This document shows, piece after piece, positions 25,694 through 35,459 of a DNA stretch of 64,000 nt. How positions within the stretch are numbered: position 1 is the stretch's first letter; every line of letters begins with the position of its first letter. The notes beneath the pieces were generated by a model, which saw nothing but the letters and a program-made list of their open reading frames with translations, was not told where the DNA came from and did no database searches. The translations under genes and the position numbers were made by a program. This stretch comes from Mycobacterium intracellulare ATCC 13950 (GTDB lineage Bacteria > Actinomycetota > Actinomycetes > Mycobacteriales > Mycobacteriaceae): contig NC_016946.1 in NCBI RefSeq assembly GCF_000277125.1, positions 806,001 to 870,000 on the forward strand, given 5' to 3'.

Positions 25694-26773
25694 GTGGGCG
25701 GCGGCCCGCTGGCCGGGGTGCGGGTCATCGAACTCGGCGGCATCGGACCGGGGCCGCACGCGGGAATGCTGCTGGCGGACCTGGGCGCCGACGTGGTGCG
25801 GGTGCGGCGGCCGTCGGGCGGCCTCGAAATGCCGGCCGAGGGCCGGGACTTGTTGCATCGCGGCAAGCGGATCGTCGACCTCGACGTCAAGACGCAACCG
25901 CAGGCCCTGCTCGAGCTGACCGCCAAGGCCGACGTGTTGCTGGACTGCTTTCGCCCCGGCACGTGCGAGCGGCTCGGAATCGGTCCCGACGACTGCGCGG
26001 CGGCCAATCCGCGCCTGATCTTCGCGCGGATCACCGGCTGGGGGCAGGACGGGCCGCTGGCGCGCACGGCGGGTCACGACATCAACTACCTGTCGCAGAC
26101 CGGCGCGCTCTCGGCGCTCGGCTACGCCGACCGTCCGCCGATTCCGCCGCTGAACCTGGTCGCCGACTTCGGTGGCGGCTCGATGCTGGTGGTGTTCGGC
26201 ATCGCCGTCGCCCTCTACGAACGGGAACGGTCGGGCAAGGGTCAGGTCATCGACGCGGCGATGGTCGACGGGGTGAGTCTGTTGGCCCAGATGATGTGGA
26301 CGATGAAGTCCACTGGCGCACTGCGCGACCGACGCCAATCCTTCCTGCTCGACGGCGGCGCCCCGTTCTACGGCTGCTACGAGACCGCCGACGGAGGATA
26401 CGTGGCCGTCGGCGCCATCGAGCCGCAATTCTTCGCGGCGTTGCTCGCCGGGCTCGGCCTGTCACCCGAGGACGTGCCCGGCCAGCTCGACAAGGATTCC
26501 TACCCACGGATGCGCGAGATCTTCACGAAACGGTTCGCGAGCCGAACCCGCGACGAATGGGCGCGCACGTTCGCCGGCACCGATGCGTGCGTCACCCCGG
26601 TGCTGACATGGACCGAAGCCGCGACCGACGACCACCTGCGGACGCGGTCCACCGTCATCACCGCCCACGGCGTCGACCAGGCCGCACCCGCCCCGCGCTT
26701 TTCGCGAACACCCACCGGGCCGGTCGAGCCACCCCCGGCGGCGACGACACCGCTTGACGAAATCAACTGGTAG
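25694..26773 (+). CDS. far: Alpha-methylacyl-CoA racemase-like CoA-transferase family III protein
   Basis: 359 residues; counterpart of Rv0855 (far). It keeps the three catalytic positions known from the M. tuberculosis racemase MCR: His in GHDINYLS, Asp in DAAMVDG and Glu in VGAIEPQFF. It therefore likely racemises 2-methylacyl-CoA so beta-oxidation of branched or sterol-derived chains can proceed. GTG 25694 was chosen because GPLAGVRVIELGGIGPGP is the family's N terminus; the frame is open further upstream inside the SRPBCC gene. Confidence 0.92.
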   Translation: MGGGPLAGVRVIELGGIGPGPHAGMLLADLGADVVRVRRPSGGLEMPAEGRDLLHRGKRIVDLDVKTQPQALLELTAKADVLLDCFRPGTCERLGIGPDDCAAANPRLIFARITGWGQDGPLARTAGHDINYLSQTGALSALGYADRPPIPPLNLVADFGGGSMLVVFGIAVALYERERSGKGQVIDAAMVDGVSLLAQMMWTMKSTGALRDRRQSFLLDGGAPFYGCYETADGGYVAVGAIEPQFFAALLAGLGLSPEDVPGQLDKDSYPRMREIFTKRFASRTRDEWARTFAGTDACVTPVLTWTEAATDDHLRTRSTVITAHGVDQAAPAPRFSRTPTGPVEPPPAATTPLDEINW

Positions 26774-26831
26774 GCCATCGATTACGACGAACCGATCCAT
26801 GCCCGGGCCGGCGTTGCTAAATTTGATCCCA

Positions 26832-27287
26832 GTGGCCGTAAAAGCATCTCGCGAATTTGTCGTCAACGCGCCGCCAGAAGTGGTCATGGAGGCGCTGACA
26901 GATGTCGGCGTCCTCTCGTCCTGGTCACCGCTGCACAAGAACATCGAGGTGATCGACCGGTATCCCGACGGCCGGCCCCACCACGTCAAGACCACCATCA
27001 AGATCCTGGGGCTCGTCGACAAGGAGATCCTGGAATATCACTGGGGCCCGGACTGGGTCTGCTACGACGCCAAAGGAACCTCCCAGCAGCACGGTCAGCA
27101 CGTCGAATACAACCTCAAACCCGAAGGCGTCGGCCAGACCCGAGTGCGCTTCGACATCACCGTCGAACCGGGCCGGCCCATGCCCGCGTTCATCGTCCGG
27201 CGGGCCAGCGAAAGCGCCCTCGACGGGGCGGAAAAGGGATTGCGCGAAATGGTGATGCGCGGCACCCGTCCCGCGGAGCCCGAATAG
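26832..27287 (+). CDS. SRPBCC family protein, tandem paralogue 1
   Basis: 151 residues from GTG 26832. It is closely related to the next gene: both begin VAV-K/Q-AS, share APPEV.MEAL, GRPHHVK and EYHWGPDW...QQHGQH.EYNL, and end in a long helix. Counterpart of Rv0856. A -10-like TAAATT (26818-26823) lies 8 bases before the GTG, pointing to a leaderless transcript. ATG 26799 is an alternative start but lacks a counterpart in the paralogue. Confidence 0.87.
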   Translation: MAVKASREFVVNAPPEVVMEALTDVGVLSSWSPLHKNIEVIDRYPDGRPHHVKTTIKILGLVDKEILEYHWGPDWVCYDAKGTSQQHGQHVEYNLKPEGVGQTRVRFDITVEPGRPMPAFIVRRASESALDGAEKGLREMVMRGTRPAEPE

Positions 27288-27345
27288 CCGGCGTCTGTGG
27301 TTTTCGGCCCTCGCCGGCCGCGGCGCTGTAGTTAACTTGTTAGCA

Positions 27346-27801
27346 GTGGCTGTACAAGCATCGTCGGAAATCGTGATCGATGCGCCTCCGGAGGTCATCA
27401 TGGAGGCGCTCGCCGATATGGACGCGGTGCCGTCATGGTCGTCGGTGCACAAGCGGGTCGAGGTCATCGACAAGCACCCCGACGGGCGACCGCACCACGT
27501 GAAGGTCACGATCGCGGTGACCGGCATCCACGACACCGAACTGCTCGAATACCACTGGGGGCCCGACTGGATGGTGTGGGACGCCCACAAGACGGCCCAG
27601 CAACACGGCCAGCACGGGGAGTACAACCTGAGCCGGCTGGGCGACGACCGGACGAGGGTGCGGTTCACCATCACCGTCGAACCGTGGGCCCCGCTGCCGG
27701 AGTTCTGGGTCGCGCGGGCCCGCAAGAAGATCCTGCACTCCGCGCTGGAGGGCTTGCGCAAGCGGGTGATGGGGCCTCGGGGCTTCGGCCCGGCTAGGTA
27801 G
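27346..27801 (+). CDS. SRPBCC family protein, tandem paralogue 2
   Basis: 151 residues, the same length as its upstream paralogue, about half identical by eye. GTG 27346 is preceded at 7 bases by TAACTT, a likely -10, with no ribosome site. TTG 27337 in the same frame is less likely. Counterpart of Rv0857. The conserved WGPDW...HGQH motif is not found in the 25245 and 57551 SRPBCC proteins, so these two form a subfamily. The stop overlaps the end of the convergent aminotransferase by 8 bp. Confidence 0.87.
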   Translation: MAVQASSEIVIDAPPEVIMEALADMDAVPSWSSVHKRVEVIDKHPDGRPHHVKVTIAVTGIHDTELLEYHWGPDWMVWDAHKTAQQHGQHGEYNLSRLGDDRTRVRFTITVEPWAPLPEFWVARARKKILHSALEGLRKRVMGPRGFGPAR

Positions 27802-28975
27802 CGTCGCGCAGTGCGGCCAGTCGCTTGATCGCCTCATCGAGCGTGTCGTCGCGTTTACAGAAGGTGAAGCGCACCAAGTGATTCCACACGTCGGCCGGCC
27901 CGCGTGCCGTGTCCGGGTCGCAGAAGGCCGACATCGGGATGGCGGCGACCCCCACCTTTTCGGGTAGCGCCGCGCAGAACGCGGCGCTGTCGTCGTAGCC
28001 CAGCGGGCGGGGATCGGCGCACAAGAAGTACGTGCCGGCGCTGTCGTGCACCTCGAACCCGACGTCGATCAGCCCGGCGGCCAGCCGATCGCGCCTGGCC
28101 TGCAACGTGGCGCGCAGGTCGTCCACCCAGGCGCCCTCCTGCTCGAGCGCCAAGGCCACGGCCGGCTGGAACGGCGCGCCGCCGACATAGCTCAGATACT
28201 GTTTGGCCGCACGCATCCCGGCGATGAGTTGCGCTGGGCCGCAAGCCCATCCGATCTTCCAGCCGGTGCAGTTGAACATCTTGGCCGCGCTGGAGATCGT
28301 GATGGTCCGCTCGGCCATGCCGTCGAAGCCGGCCAGCGGCACGTGTTGGCGCCCGTCGAACACCAGGTGTTCGTACACCTCATCGGTGATCACCAACAGG
28401 TCGGCCGCGACGGCGATCTCGGCGATGGTGGCCAGCTCGGCCGCGCTGAGCACCGTGCCGGTCGGGTTGTGCGGCGAGTTGACGATCAGCGCGCGGGTCC
28501 GTGGCGTCACCGCCCGGCGCAGCGCGTCGGCGTCCAGGGCGAAGCCGCGACCGTGGGGGACCAGCGGCACGGCGACCCGCCGCGCGGAGGCCATCGCCAC
28601 CACGGGCGAGTAGGAGTCGTAGAACGGCTCGATGAGCAGGACCTCCGAGCCGGGTTCGATCAGGCCGATCACCGCCGAGGCGATGGCCTCGGTCGCCCCG
28701 ACCGTCACCAGCACCTCGGTGTCGGGGTCGTACTCGATGCCGTACTGGCGGTGGCGCTGGGCGGCGATCGCGTATCGCAGCGGCGCGATGCCGATCCCCG
28801 GCGGGTACTGGTTGACGCCGTCGGCGATGGCCTCCTGGGCGGCCTTCAGCATGGCCGGCGGCCCGTCCTCGTCGGGAAACCCCTGGCCGAGGTTCACCGC
28901 TCCGATCCGCGCAGCCAGCGCCGACATCTCGGCGAACACCGTGGTCGCGTACGGGCGCAGTCGCGAGACCGTCAT
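27794..28975 (-). CDS. dapC: Pyridoxal-phosphate aminotransferase (DapC-like)
   Basis: 393 residues, fold type I class I/II; counterpart of Rv0858c, annotated as N-succinyldiaminopimelate aminotransferase in lysine/peptidoglycan biosynthesis. Motifs: NLGQGFPDEDGP, NSPHNPTG, ITDEVYEHLVFDG and the PLP lysine in SSAAKMFNCTGWKIGW. The family also includes KATs and methionine-related transaminases, so the substrate is inferred from synteny. ATG 28975 faces the divergent fadA with a large palindrome between them. Confidence 0.9.
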   Translation of the reverse strand: MTVSRLRPYATTVFAEMSALAARIGAVNLGQGFPDEDGPPAMLKAAQEAIADGVNQYPPGIGIAPLRYAIAAQRHRQYGIEYDPDTEVLVTVGATEAIASAVIGLIEPGSEVLLIEPFYDSYSPVVAMASARRVAVPLVPHGRGFALDADALRRAVTPRTRALIVNSPHNPTGTVLSAAELATIAEIAVAADLLVITDEVYEHLVFDGRQHVPLAGFDGMAERTITISSAAKMFNCTGWKIGWACGPAQLIAGMRAAKQYLSYVGGAPFQPAVALALEQEGAWVDDLRATLQARRDRLAAGLIDVGFEVHDSAGTYFLCADPRPLGYDDSAAFCAALPEKVGVAAIPMSAFCDPDTARGPADVWNHLVRFTFCKRDDTLDEAIKRLAALRDAT

Positions 28976-29003
28976 GGTCGTCGAGCTTAACTTCCTGCGC
29001 CCA

Positions 29004-29053
29004 GCGTGACTGCACCGTCACGTTCGGCGCCGAACGTGACTGTCGCGTCACGC
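29004..29053. promoter_or_regulatory. Large nested inverted repeat between dapC and fadA
   Basis: A perfect 24-bp palindrome at 29017-29040 (half site GTCACGTTCGGC) is flanked symmetrically by GCGTGAC (29004-29010) and GTCACGC (29047-29053), all centred on 29028/29029. A second inverted repeat with 9-bp arms, GCCAACCTG (29071-29079) and CAGGTTGGC (29089-29097), follows. The site lies 29 bp from the dapC start and 123 bp from fadA. It may be a regulatory site or a dispersed palindromic repeat. Confidence 0.6.
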
Positions 29054-29175
29054 TCGAGGCTCTGACCAGCGCCAACCTGCTCAACCAACAGGTTGGCCGG
29101 GCCTGCTGTTAGGGTGGTGCGGGACCTAGTCCTGAAGACGGGATTCGAACCCTATTCGCGAACAAGGAAGTCGTC

Positions 29176-30387
<1,212 letters not shown>

Positions 30388-30391
30388 GACC

Positions 30392-32536
30392 ATGGCAGAG
30401 AACACCATTGCGTGGGATAAGGACGCCGACGGCATCGTCACCCTGACGCTTGACGACCCCACCGGGTCGGCCAACGTGATGAACGAGCATTACAGCGAGT
30501 CCATGCACAACGCCGTCGAACGCCTTGCCGCCGAGAAGGATTCGATCACCGGCGTGGTGATCACCAGCGCGAAGAAGACCTTCTTCGCCGGTGGTGACCT
30601 GAAGGGCATGATCAACCTCGGCCCCGAGAACGCCGGCGAGGCGTTCGACACCGTCGAGTCGGTCAAGCGCGACCTGCGTGCGCTGGAGACCCTGGGCAAG
30701 CCGGTGGTGGCCGCCATCAACGGCGCCGCACTGGGCGGCGGCCTGGAGATCGCGCTGGCCTGCCACCACCGGATCGCCGCCGACGTGAAGGGCAGCGTCC
30801 TGGGTCTGCCCGAGGTGACGCTGGGCCTGCTGCCGGGCGGCGGCGGGGTGACCCGCACCGTGCGGATGTTCGGCATCCAGAAGGCATTCATGGAGGTGTT
30901 GAGCCAGGGCACCCGCTTCAAGCCGGCCAAGGCCAAGGAGATCGGCCTGGTCGACGAGCTCGTCGGCTCGGTCGACGAACTGGTGCCCGCCGCCAAGGCG
31001 TGGATCAAGGCCAACCCCGATTCGCACGAACAGCCCTGGGACAAAAAGGGTTACAAGATGCCCGGCGGCACCCCGTCCAGCCCCGCGCTGGCCGGCATCC
31101 TGCCGTCGTTCCCGGCGCTGCTCAAGAAGCAACTCAAGGGAGCCCCGATGCCGGCGCCGCGGGCCATCCTGGACGCGGCCGTCGAGGGCGCGCAGGTGGA
31201 CTTCGACACGGCCAGCCGCATCGAAAGCCGTTACTTCACCCAGCTGGTCACCGGCCAGGTCGCCAAGAACATGATCCAGGCGTTCTTTTTCGACCTGCAG
31301 CACATCAACGGCGGCGGTTCGCGCCCCGACGGCATCGAGCCGGTCAAGATCAACAAGATCGGTGTGCTGGGCGCGGGCATGATGGGCGCCGGCATCGCCT
31401 ACGTGTCGGCCAAGGCCGGCTTCGACGTGGTGCTCAAGGACGTCGATATCGAGGCCGCCCAGAAGGGCAAGGGTTACTCGGAAAAGCTTGAGGCCAAGGC
31501 ACTTCAGCGTGGCAAGACCACCGAGGAGAAGAGCAAGGCGCTGCTGGACCGCATCACGCCGACTGCCGACCCCGCCGACCTGGCGGGCGTCGACTTCGTG
31601 ATCGAGGCGGTGTTCGAGAACCAGGAGCTCAAGCACAAGGTGTTCCAGGAGATCGAGGACATCGTCGAACCCAACGCGCTGCTCGGGTCGAACACCTCAA
31701 CCCTGCCGATCACCGGTCTGGCGACCGGCGTCAAGCGGCAGGAGGACTTCATCGGAATCCACTTCTTCTCGCCGGTCGACAAGATGCCGCTGGTGGAAAT
31801 CATCAAGGGCGAGAAGACTTCCGACGAGGCCCTGGCCCGGGTGTTCGACTACACGCTGGCGATCGGCAAGACGCCGATCGTGGTCAACGACAGCCGCGGG
31901 TTTTTCACCAGCCGCGTGATCGGCACGTTCGTGAACGAGGCGCTGGCGATGCTCGGCGAGGGCGTGGCCCCGGCCAGCATCGAGCACGCCGGTTCGCAGG
32001 CCGGCTACCCGGCGCCGCCGCTGCAGCTGTCCGACGAGCTCAACCTGGAGCTGATGCACAAGATCGCCGCGGCCACCCGCAAGGGCGTCGAGGACGCGGG
32101 CGGCACCTACGAGCCGCACCCGGCCGAGGCCGTCGTCGACAAGATGATCGAAATCGGACGGCCCAGCCGCTTGAAGGGCGCCGGCTTCTACGAGTACGTG
32201 GACGGCAAGCGGACCCGCCTGTGGCCCGGCCTGCAGGAGACGTTCAAGTCGGGCAGCGCGGAGATTCCGTTGCAGGACATGATCGATCGCATGCTGTTCG
32301 CCGAGGCGCTCGAGACGCAGAAGTGTCTGGACGAGGGCGTGCTGACCTCGACCGCCGACGCCAACATCGGCTCGATCATGGGCATCGGCTTCCCGCCGTA
32401 CACCGGTGGTAGCGCGCAGTTCATCGTCGGTTACTCCGGTGCCGGCGGCACGGGCAAGGATGCGTTCGTGGCCCGCGCCAAGGAACTGGCGGCCAAGTAC
32501 GGCGAGCGGTTCCTGCCGCCGAAGTCACTGAGTTAA
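30392..32536 (+). CDS. fadB: Trifunctional enzyme alpha subunit: enoyl-CoA hydratase / 3-hydroxyacyl-CoA dehydrogenase
   Basis: 714 residues, counterpart of Rv0860. N-terminal crotonase domain (about 1-190; FFAGGDLKGM, NGAALGGGLEIALA, GLPEVTLGLLPGGGG with both catalytic Glu), linker, then NAD-binding domain from about residue 325 (IGVLGAGMMGAGIAY) and the C-terminal dehydrogenase domain (IGIHFFSPVDKMPLVE with catalytic His; NDSRGFFTSRV). Together with FadA it forms the alpha2beta2 beta-oxidation complex. ATG 30392 was chosen over an upstream in-frame codon inside fadA. Confidence 0.96.
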   Translation: MAENTIAWDKDADGIVTLTLDDPTGSANVMNEHYSESMHNAVERLAAEKDSITGVVITSAKKTFFAGGDLKGMINLGPENAGEAFDTVESVKRDLRALETLGKPVVAAINGAALGGGLEIALACHHRIAADVKGSVLGLPEVTLGLLPGGGGVTRTVRMFGIQKAFMEVLSQGTRFKPAKAKEIGLVDELVGSVDELVPAAKAWIKANPDSHEQPWDKKGYKMPGGTPSSPALAGILPSFPALLKKQLKGAPMPAPRAILDAAVEGAQVDFDTASRIESRYFTQLVTGQVAKNMIQAFFFDLQHINGGGSRPDGIEPVKINKIGVLGAGMMGAGIAYVSAKAGFDVVLKDVDIEAAQKGKGYSEKLEAKALQRGKTTEEKSKALLDRITPTADPADLAGVDFVIEAVFENQELKHKVFQEIEDIVEPNALLGSNTSTLPITGLATGVKRQEDFIGIHFFSPVDKMPLVEIIKGEKTSDEALARVFDYTLAIGKTPIVVNDSRGFFTSRVIGTFVNEALAMLGEGVAPASIEHAGSQAGYPAPPLQLSDELNLELMHKIAAATRKGVEDAGGTYEPHPAEAVVDKMIEIGRPSRLKGAGFYEYVDGKRTRLWPGLQETFKSGSAEIPLQDMIDRMLFAEALETQKCLDEGVLTSTADANIGSIMGIGFPPYTGGSAQFIVGYSGAGGTGKDAFVARAKELAAKYGERFLPPKSLS

Positions 32537-32552
32537 GTCCTGCCACGAGCGG

Positions 32553-32596
32553 ACGTAAAAACCCTCGCACGCACGGCGTGTCGGGGGTTTTTACGT
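32553..32596. terminator. Bidirectional hairpin terminator after fadB
   Basis: ACGTAAAAACCC (32553-32564) pairs with GGGTTTTTACGT (32585-32596). The stem continues inward through a GU pair, and the loop itself contains CACGC/GCGTG. With A-runs on one side and T-runs on the other it can stop transcription from fadB and from the convergent methyltransferase. Confidence 0.85.
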
Positions 32597-32607
32597 CTGC
32601 TCGCCGG

Positions 32608-33213
32608 TCAGGTGCGCCGTTGGAACAGGTAGTACCGAGCCGGGGTCTTCTCGGCGCGGTCCAGTTCGCGTTCCGCGCCCGCGGACAGCAACGTCCAGTT
32701 GGGAGTGAAGCGCCGTTCCATCTCGGCGTGGTCGATGCCGCGCACCCCGACGCGGCCGCCGGGCACGAACGCGATGATGAGCAGCCGGGCATGCGGGGCC
32801 GCCACGGCGCTGACCTCGCGGACGTAGGCGTCGCGATCCGCGTCGCTCATGTTGTGCAGGCAGGCGTTGTCGACGATCAGCTCGAAGTTCGCGCCGATCC
32901 CGGCCCGGCTCAGCTGGGTGACGTCGGCCTGGACGAAGTCGACGGCCGCGCCGGCCTTGGCGGCCTTGGCCCGCGCCCGCTCCAGGGGTTTGGCCACGAA
33001 ATCCACCGCGGTGACGCGCCAGCCGTGCTGAGCGAGGTAGATCGAGCAGTCACCGGTACCGCATCCGAGTTCGAGGGCGGACCCGGCGGCAAGCGCGGCC
33101 GTGTCGCCGGTTCCCTCGACCAGGTCCCGCACACTGCGGGCCAGCGGGTGACCGTCCCATGGGGTGAAACCGATGCGGTAGAAGATCCGAAACAGCATCT
33201 GTTTGGAAGCCAT
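32608..33213 (-). CDS. Class I SAM-dependent methyltransferase
   Basis: 201 residues with motif I LELGCGTGDCSIYLA (about 46-60), motif II acidic AVDFVAKP, and the DNACLHNM segment characteristic of small thiopurine- or tellurite-resistance-like methyltransferases. Substrate unknown. An in-frame ATG at the next codons would not change the domain. It begins a block of genes that have no counterpart between Rv0860 and Rv0861c. Confidence 0.87.
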   Translation of the reverse strand: MASKQMLFRIFYRIGFTPWDGHPLARSVRDLVEGTGDTAALAAGSALELGCGTGDCSIYLAQHGWRVTAVDFVAKPLERARAKAAKAGAAVDFVQADVTQLSRAGIGANFELIVDNACLHNMSDADRDAYVREVSAVAAPHARLLIIAFVPGGRVGVRGIDHAEMERRFTPNWTLLSAGAERELDRAEKTPARYYLFQRRT

Positions 33214-33245
33214 AGCTCACCCTATGCCGCGCGGCGGATCACCTG

Positions 33246-34106
33246 CTATCGGCAGGCGGCGGCGATTCGGCGCCATTCCTCGCGCGGGAAGGCTCTCGGA
33301 TCGGCCCGCAACACCTGGACGCAGACGTGATCGGCTCCGGCGGAACGATGTTCGGCGACCCTGCCCATGATGGCGTCTTCGTCACCCCAGGCGATGATCG
33401 CGTTGAACAGTCGATCGCTCACCTGCGCCACATCGTCTTCGGAGAAGCCGCTGCGCAGCAGGTTGTTCGCGTAGTTGGGCAACGCCAAATAGGACCGCAG
33501 CCACTCGGTTCCGATCTGACGCGCCTCGTCGGCGCTGTCGGTCAGGATGACCGTCTGCTCCGGCAGGAGCAGGGGGCCCTGGCCCAAAGTCGAACGGGCA
33601 GAAGCGGTGTGGTCGGGGGTGACCAGGTAGGGGTGGGCGCCCGCGGCGCGGCTCGCGGACAGCTTCAGCATCTTCGGTCCGAGCGCGGCAAGAACCCGGC
33701 GCCCGGTGGGAACCGGCCGCGGCGCGGCATCCAACCCGTCCAGGAACGACGCCGTGGCCGCGAGCGGTTTGCGGTAGCGTCCGGGCTGGCCGGCGTCGAT
33801 CAGCGGTGCGTGGCTGACGCCGATTCCGAGCAGGAAGCGGTCGCCGTGCTCCGCGGTGAGCGCCGCATAGGATTCGGCGACGTCGCCGGGCCCATGCATC
33901 CATAGATTCAGGATGCCGGTGGCGATCACGGTCCGCTTGGTCGCGGCGAGCAGATGACCGACCGAGTCGAACACCGGCCCACCGACGTCGGGAATCCACA
34001 GCGCAGGGAAGCCGAGTTCATCGAGTTCGGCTGCGGCGTCGGCGGATTCGGCCGGGTCGCCGTAGCGCAGTTGACTGCTCCAGATCCCAACACCGGTCAG
34101 TTCCAT
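33246..34106 (-). CDS. LLM-class F420-dependent oxidoreductase
   Basis: 286 residues of the luciferase-like monooxygenase fold, resembling the TIGR03620 subfamily of F420-dependent enzymes (GVGIWSSQLRYGDP start, ELGFPALWIPDVGG, GDRFLLGIGVSHAPLID). Members likely use coenzyme F420 rather than FMN; the substrate is unknown. A second LLM protein of another subfamily lies at 36024. It follows the FAD monooxygenase gene on the same strand by 63 bp and could share its transcript. Confidence 0.87.
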   Translation of the reverse strand: MELTGVGIWSSQLRYGDPAESADAAAELDELGFPALWIPDVGGPVFDSVGHLLAATKRTVIATGILNLWMHGPGDVAESYAALTAEHGDRFLLGIGVSHAPLIDAGQPGRYRKPLAATASFLDGLDAAPRPVPTGRRVLAALGPKMLKLSASRAAGAHPYLVTPDHTASARSTLGQGPLLLPEQTVILTDSADEARQIGTEWLRSYLALPNYANNLLRSGFSEDDVAQVSDRLFNAIIAWGDEDAIMGRVAEHRSAGADHVCVQVLRADPRAFPREEWRRIAAACR

Positions 34107-34169
34107 CTGAGGCCTTCCCTTCGTGGCACGCGCGCGGCCGCTCGGGTCCGCGGCCTACTGGACATGCTG

Positions 34170-35378
34170 TCAGACGTCGCTTCCGGCGTAGTCGGGGACC
34201 GGCATCGAGTCGTGCATGCGGACGCCCTTGGTGTTCAGCTTGGCCAGCGACCGGGACAGCGACCCCGGCATCGCCGAGATCAGTTGGGCTCCACGGGTTA
34301 ACGCCCAGACTCCGGCGCGGGAACCGGGGATGATGCCCTTGGCCGCGCCGCGGGCGAAGGACCGGCTGCGATGCACCGGTTCGCGCATCTGCAGTTCGTA
34401 GGCGGCGAAGGCGCGCAGGTGGTCGCCGTCGGCGCGGGCGAGTTCTCCGGCGAGCACGTAGGCGCCGAGGACGGCGAGGCTGGTGCTGCCGCCCACCGCC
34501 GGCCCGGGGCAGTATCCGGCATCGCCGACCAGGGTGACGCGGCGGCGCGACCACCTGTCCGTGCGGAGCTGGGTGATGGAGTCGAAGTAGAAGGTGGGCG
34601 TGCGCTCGATTTCGGCCAGCCAGCCGTCCACCTGGTCATGCATCCCGGTGAACGCGTCGCGCAGTAACTCCTTCTGCCGCAACACATCGCGGTGGTCGTA
34701 GTCGGGTTCTTCCCGTCTGCGAAACAGAAACACCACCCGCGCGTCGTCCAGGTGGTCCGCCGTGTAGATACCGGCGAAGCGGCCGACGCCGACGTGGCCG
34801 ACCATCTCGCCGGCCCGCACCAGCGCCTTGGGCGCCGACAGCACCGACAGGTATCCCCCGAGGAAGCGCGTCAGGCCGGCTTCCTCGCCGAAGGTCAGGC
34901 GCCGAACGTTGGAGTGCAGGCCGTCGGCGCCGACGATGACGTCGAAGGTGCGTGCCTCGGAGCGCTCGAACGCCACGGTGCCGTCGTGCTCGATCTCGGT
35001 TATCGAGTCGCCGAACAGGTACTCGACGTCGTCGCGGGCGGCGTCGTAGTAGATCTCGCTGAGGTCGTCGCGCATGATCTCCACGTGCCGGTCGGAGCTG
35101 GCGGCGTAGATCTTGGTGAGGTCGATGTCGGTGGCCCGCGCCCGGCCTTCTCGGTACAGCGCCAGGCGGGTGGTTCCGGTGGCCAGGGCCTCGATGCGGG
35201 GCAGGACGCCCATCTTCGCCGAGATCTCCATCGCCGGACGGAACAAGTCGACGGCGTGGCCGCCGGTTTTGCGCAGCGTCGGGGCGCGCTCGACGACGGT
35301 GACGTCGAAGCCGTAGCGGGACAGCCAGTACGCCAGCACCGGGCCGGCGACGCTGGCGCCGGAAATGAGTATCCGCAC
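34170..35378 (-). CDS. FAD-dependent aromatic-type monooxygenase
   Basis: 402 residues of the PHBH/UbiH group: N-terminal ISGASVAGPVLAYWLSRYG (FAD-binding GxGxxG variant), mid DVIVGADGLHSNVR (the DG motif), and VGDAGYCPGPAVGGST (GD motif). The family hydroxylates aromatic or polyketide-like compounds with NAD(P)H and O2. GTG 35378 is preceded by GGGAGGTGG; a 16-residue upstream extension is possible but would overlap the operator region. Divergent from a TetR gene, which probably represses it. Confidence 0.9.
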   Translation of the reverse strand: MRILISGASVAGPVLAYWLSRYGFDVTVVERAPTLRKTGGHAVDLFRPAMEISAKMGVLPRIEALATGTTRLALYREGRARATDIDLTKIYAASSDRHVEIMRDDLSEIYYDAARDDVEYLFGDSITEIEHDGTVAFERSEARTFDVIVGADGLHSNVRRLTFGEEAGLTRFLGGYLSVLSAPKALVRAGEMVGHVGVGRFAGIYTADHLDDARVVFLFRRREEPDYDHRDVLRQKELLRDAFTGMHDQVDGWLAEIERTPTFYFDSITQLRTDRWSRRRVTLVGDAGYCPGPAVGGSTSLAVLGAYVLAGELARADGDHLRAFAAYELQMREPVHRSRSFARGAAKGIIPGSRAGVWALTRGAQLISAMPGSLSRSLAKLNTKGVRMHDSMPVPDYAGSDV

Positions 35379-35396
35379 GATCCACCTCCCGCACTT

Positions 35397-35414
35397 ACTT
35401 AACGTTCGGTAAGC
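35397..35414. promoter_or_regulatory. Secondary TetR operator, imperfect
   Basis: ACTTAACGTTCGGTAAGC matches the perfect palindrome at 35425-35442 in 15 of 18 positions. It lies 19-36 bp upstream of the monooxygenase start codon, so occupancy would shut that gene. Centre-to-centre distance to the main operator is 28 bp. Confidence 0.6.
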
Positions 35415-35424
35415 ATAGCATCCC

Positions 35425-35442
35425 ACTTACCGATCGGTAAGT
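35425..35442. promoter_or_regulatory. TetR operator, perfect 18-bp palindrome
   Basis: ACTTACCGATCGGTAAGT is fully symmetric. It lies 18-35 bp upstream of the TetR start codon. A -10-like TAAACT (35447-35452) sits 7 bases from that GTG, so the palindrome covers the -35 region of a probably leaderless TetR promoter. Confidence 0.72.
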
Positions 35443-35459
35443 CAGATAAACTCGGGCGG

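Noticed and set aside
29134..29160. GACGGGATTCGAACCC resembles the reverse of a tRNA T-arm (GGGTTCGAATCCC)
   Set aside because: No acceptor, D or anticodon arms can be made on either strand; the sequence on one side is fadA coding DNA. It is at most a short symmetric motif.
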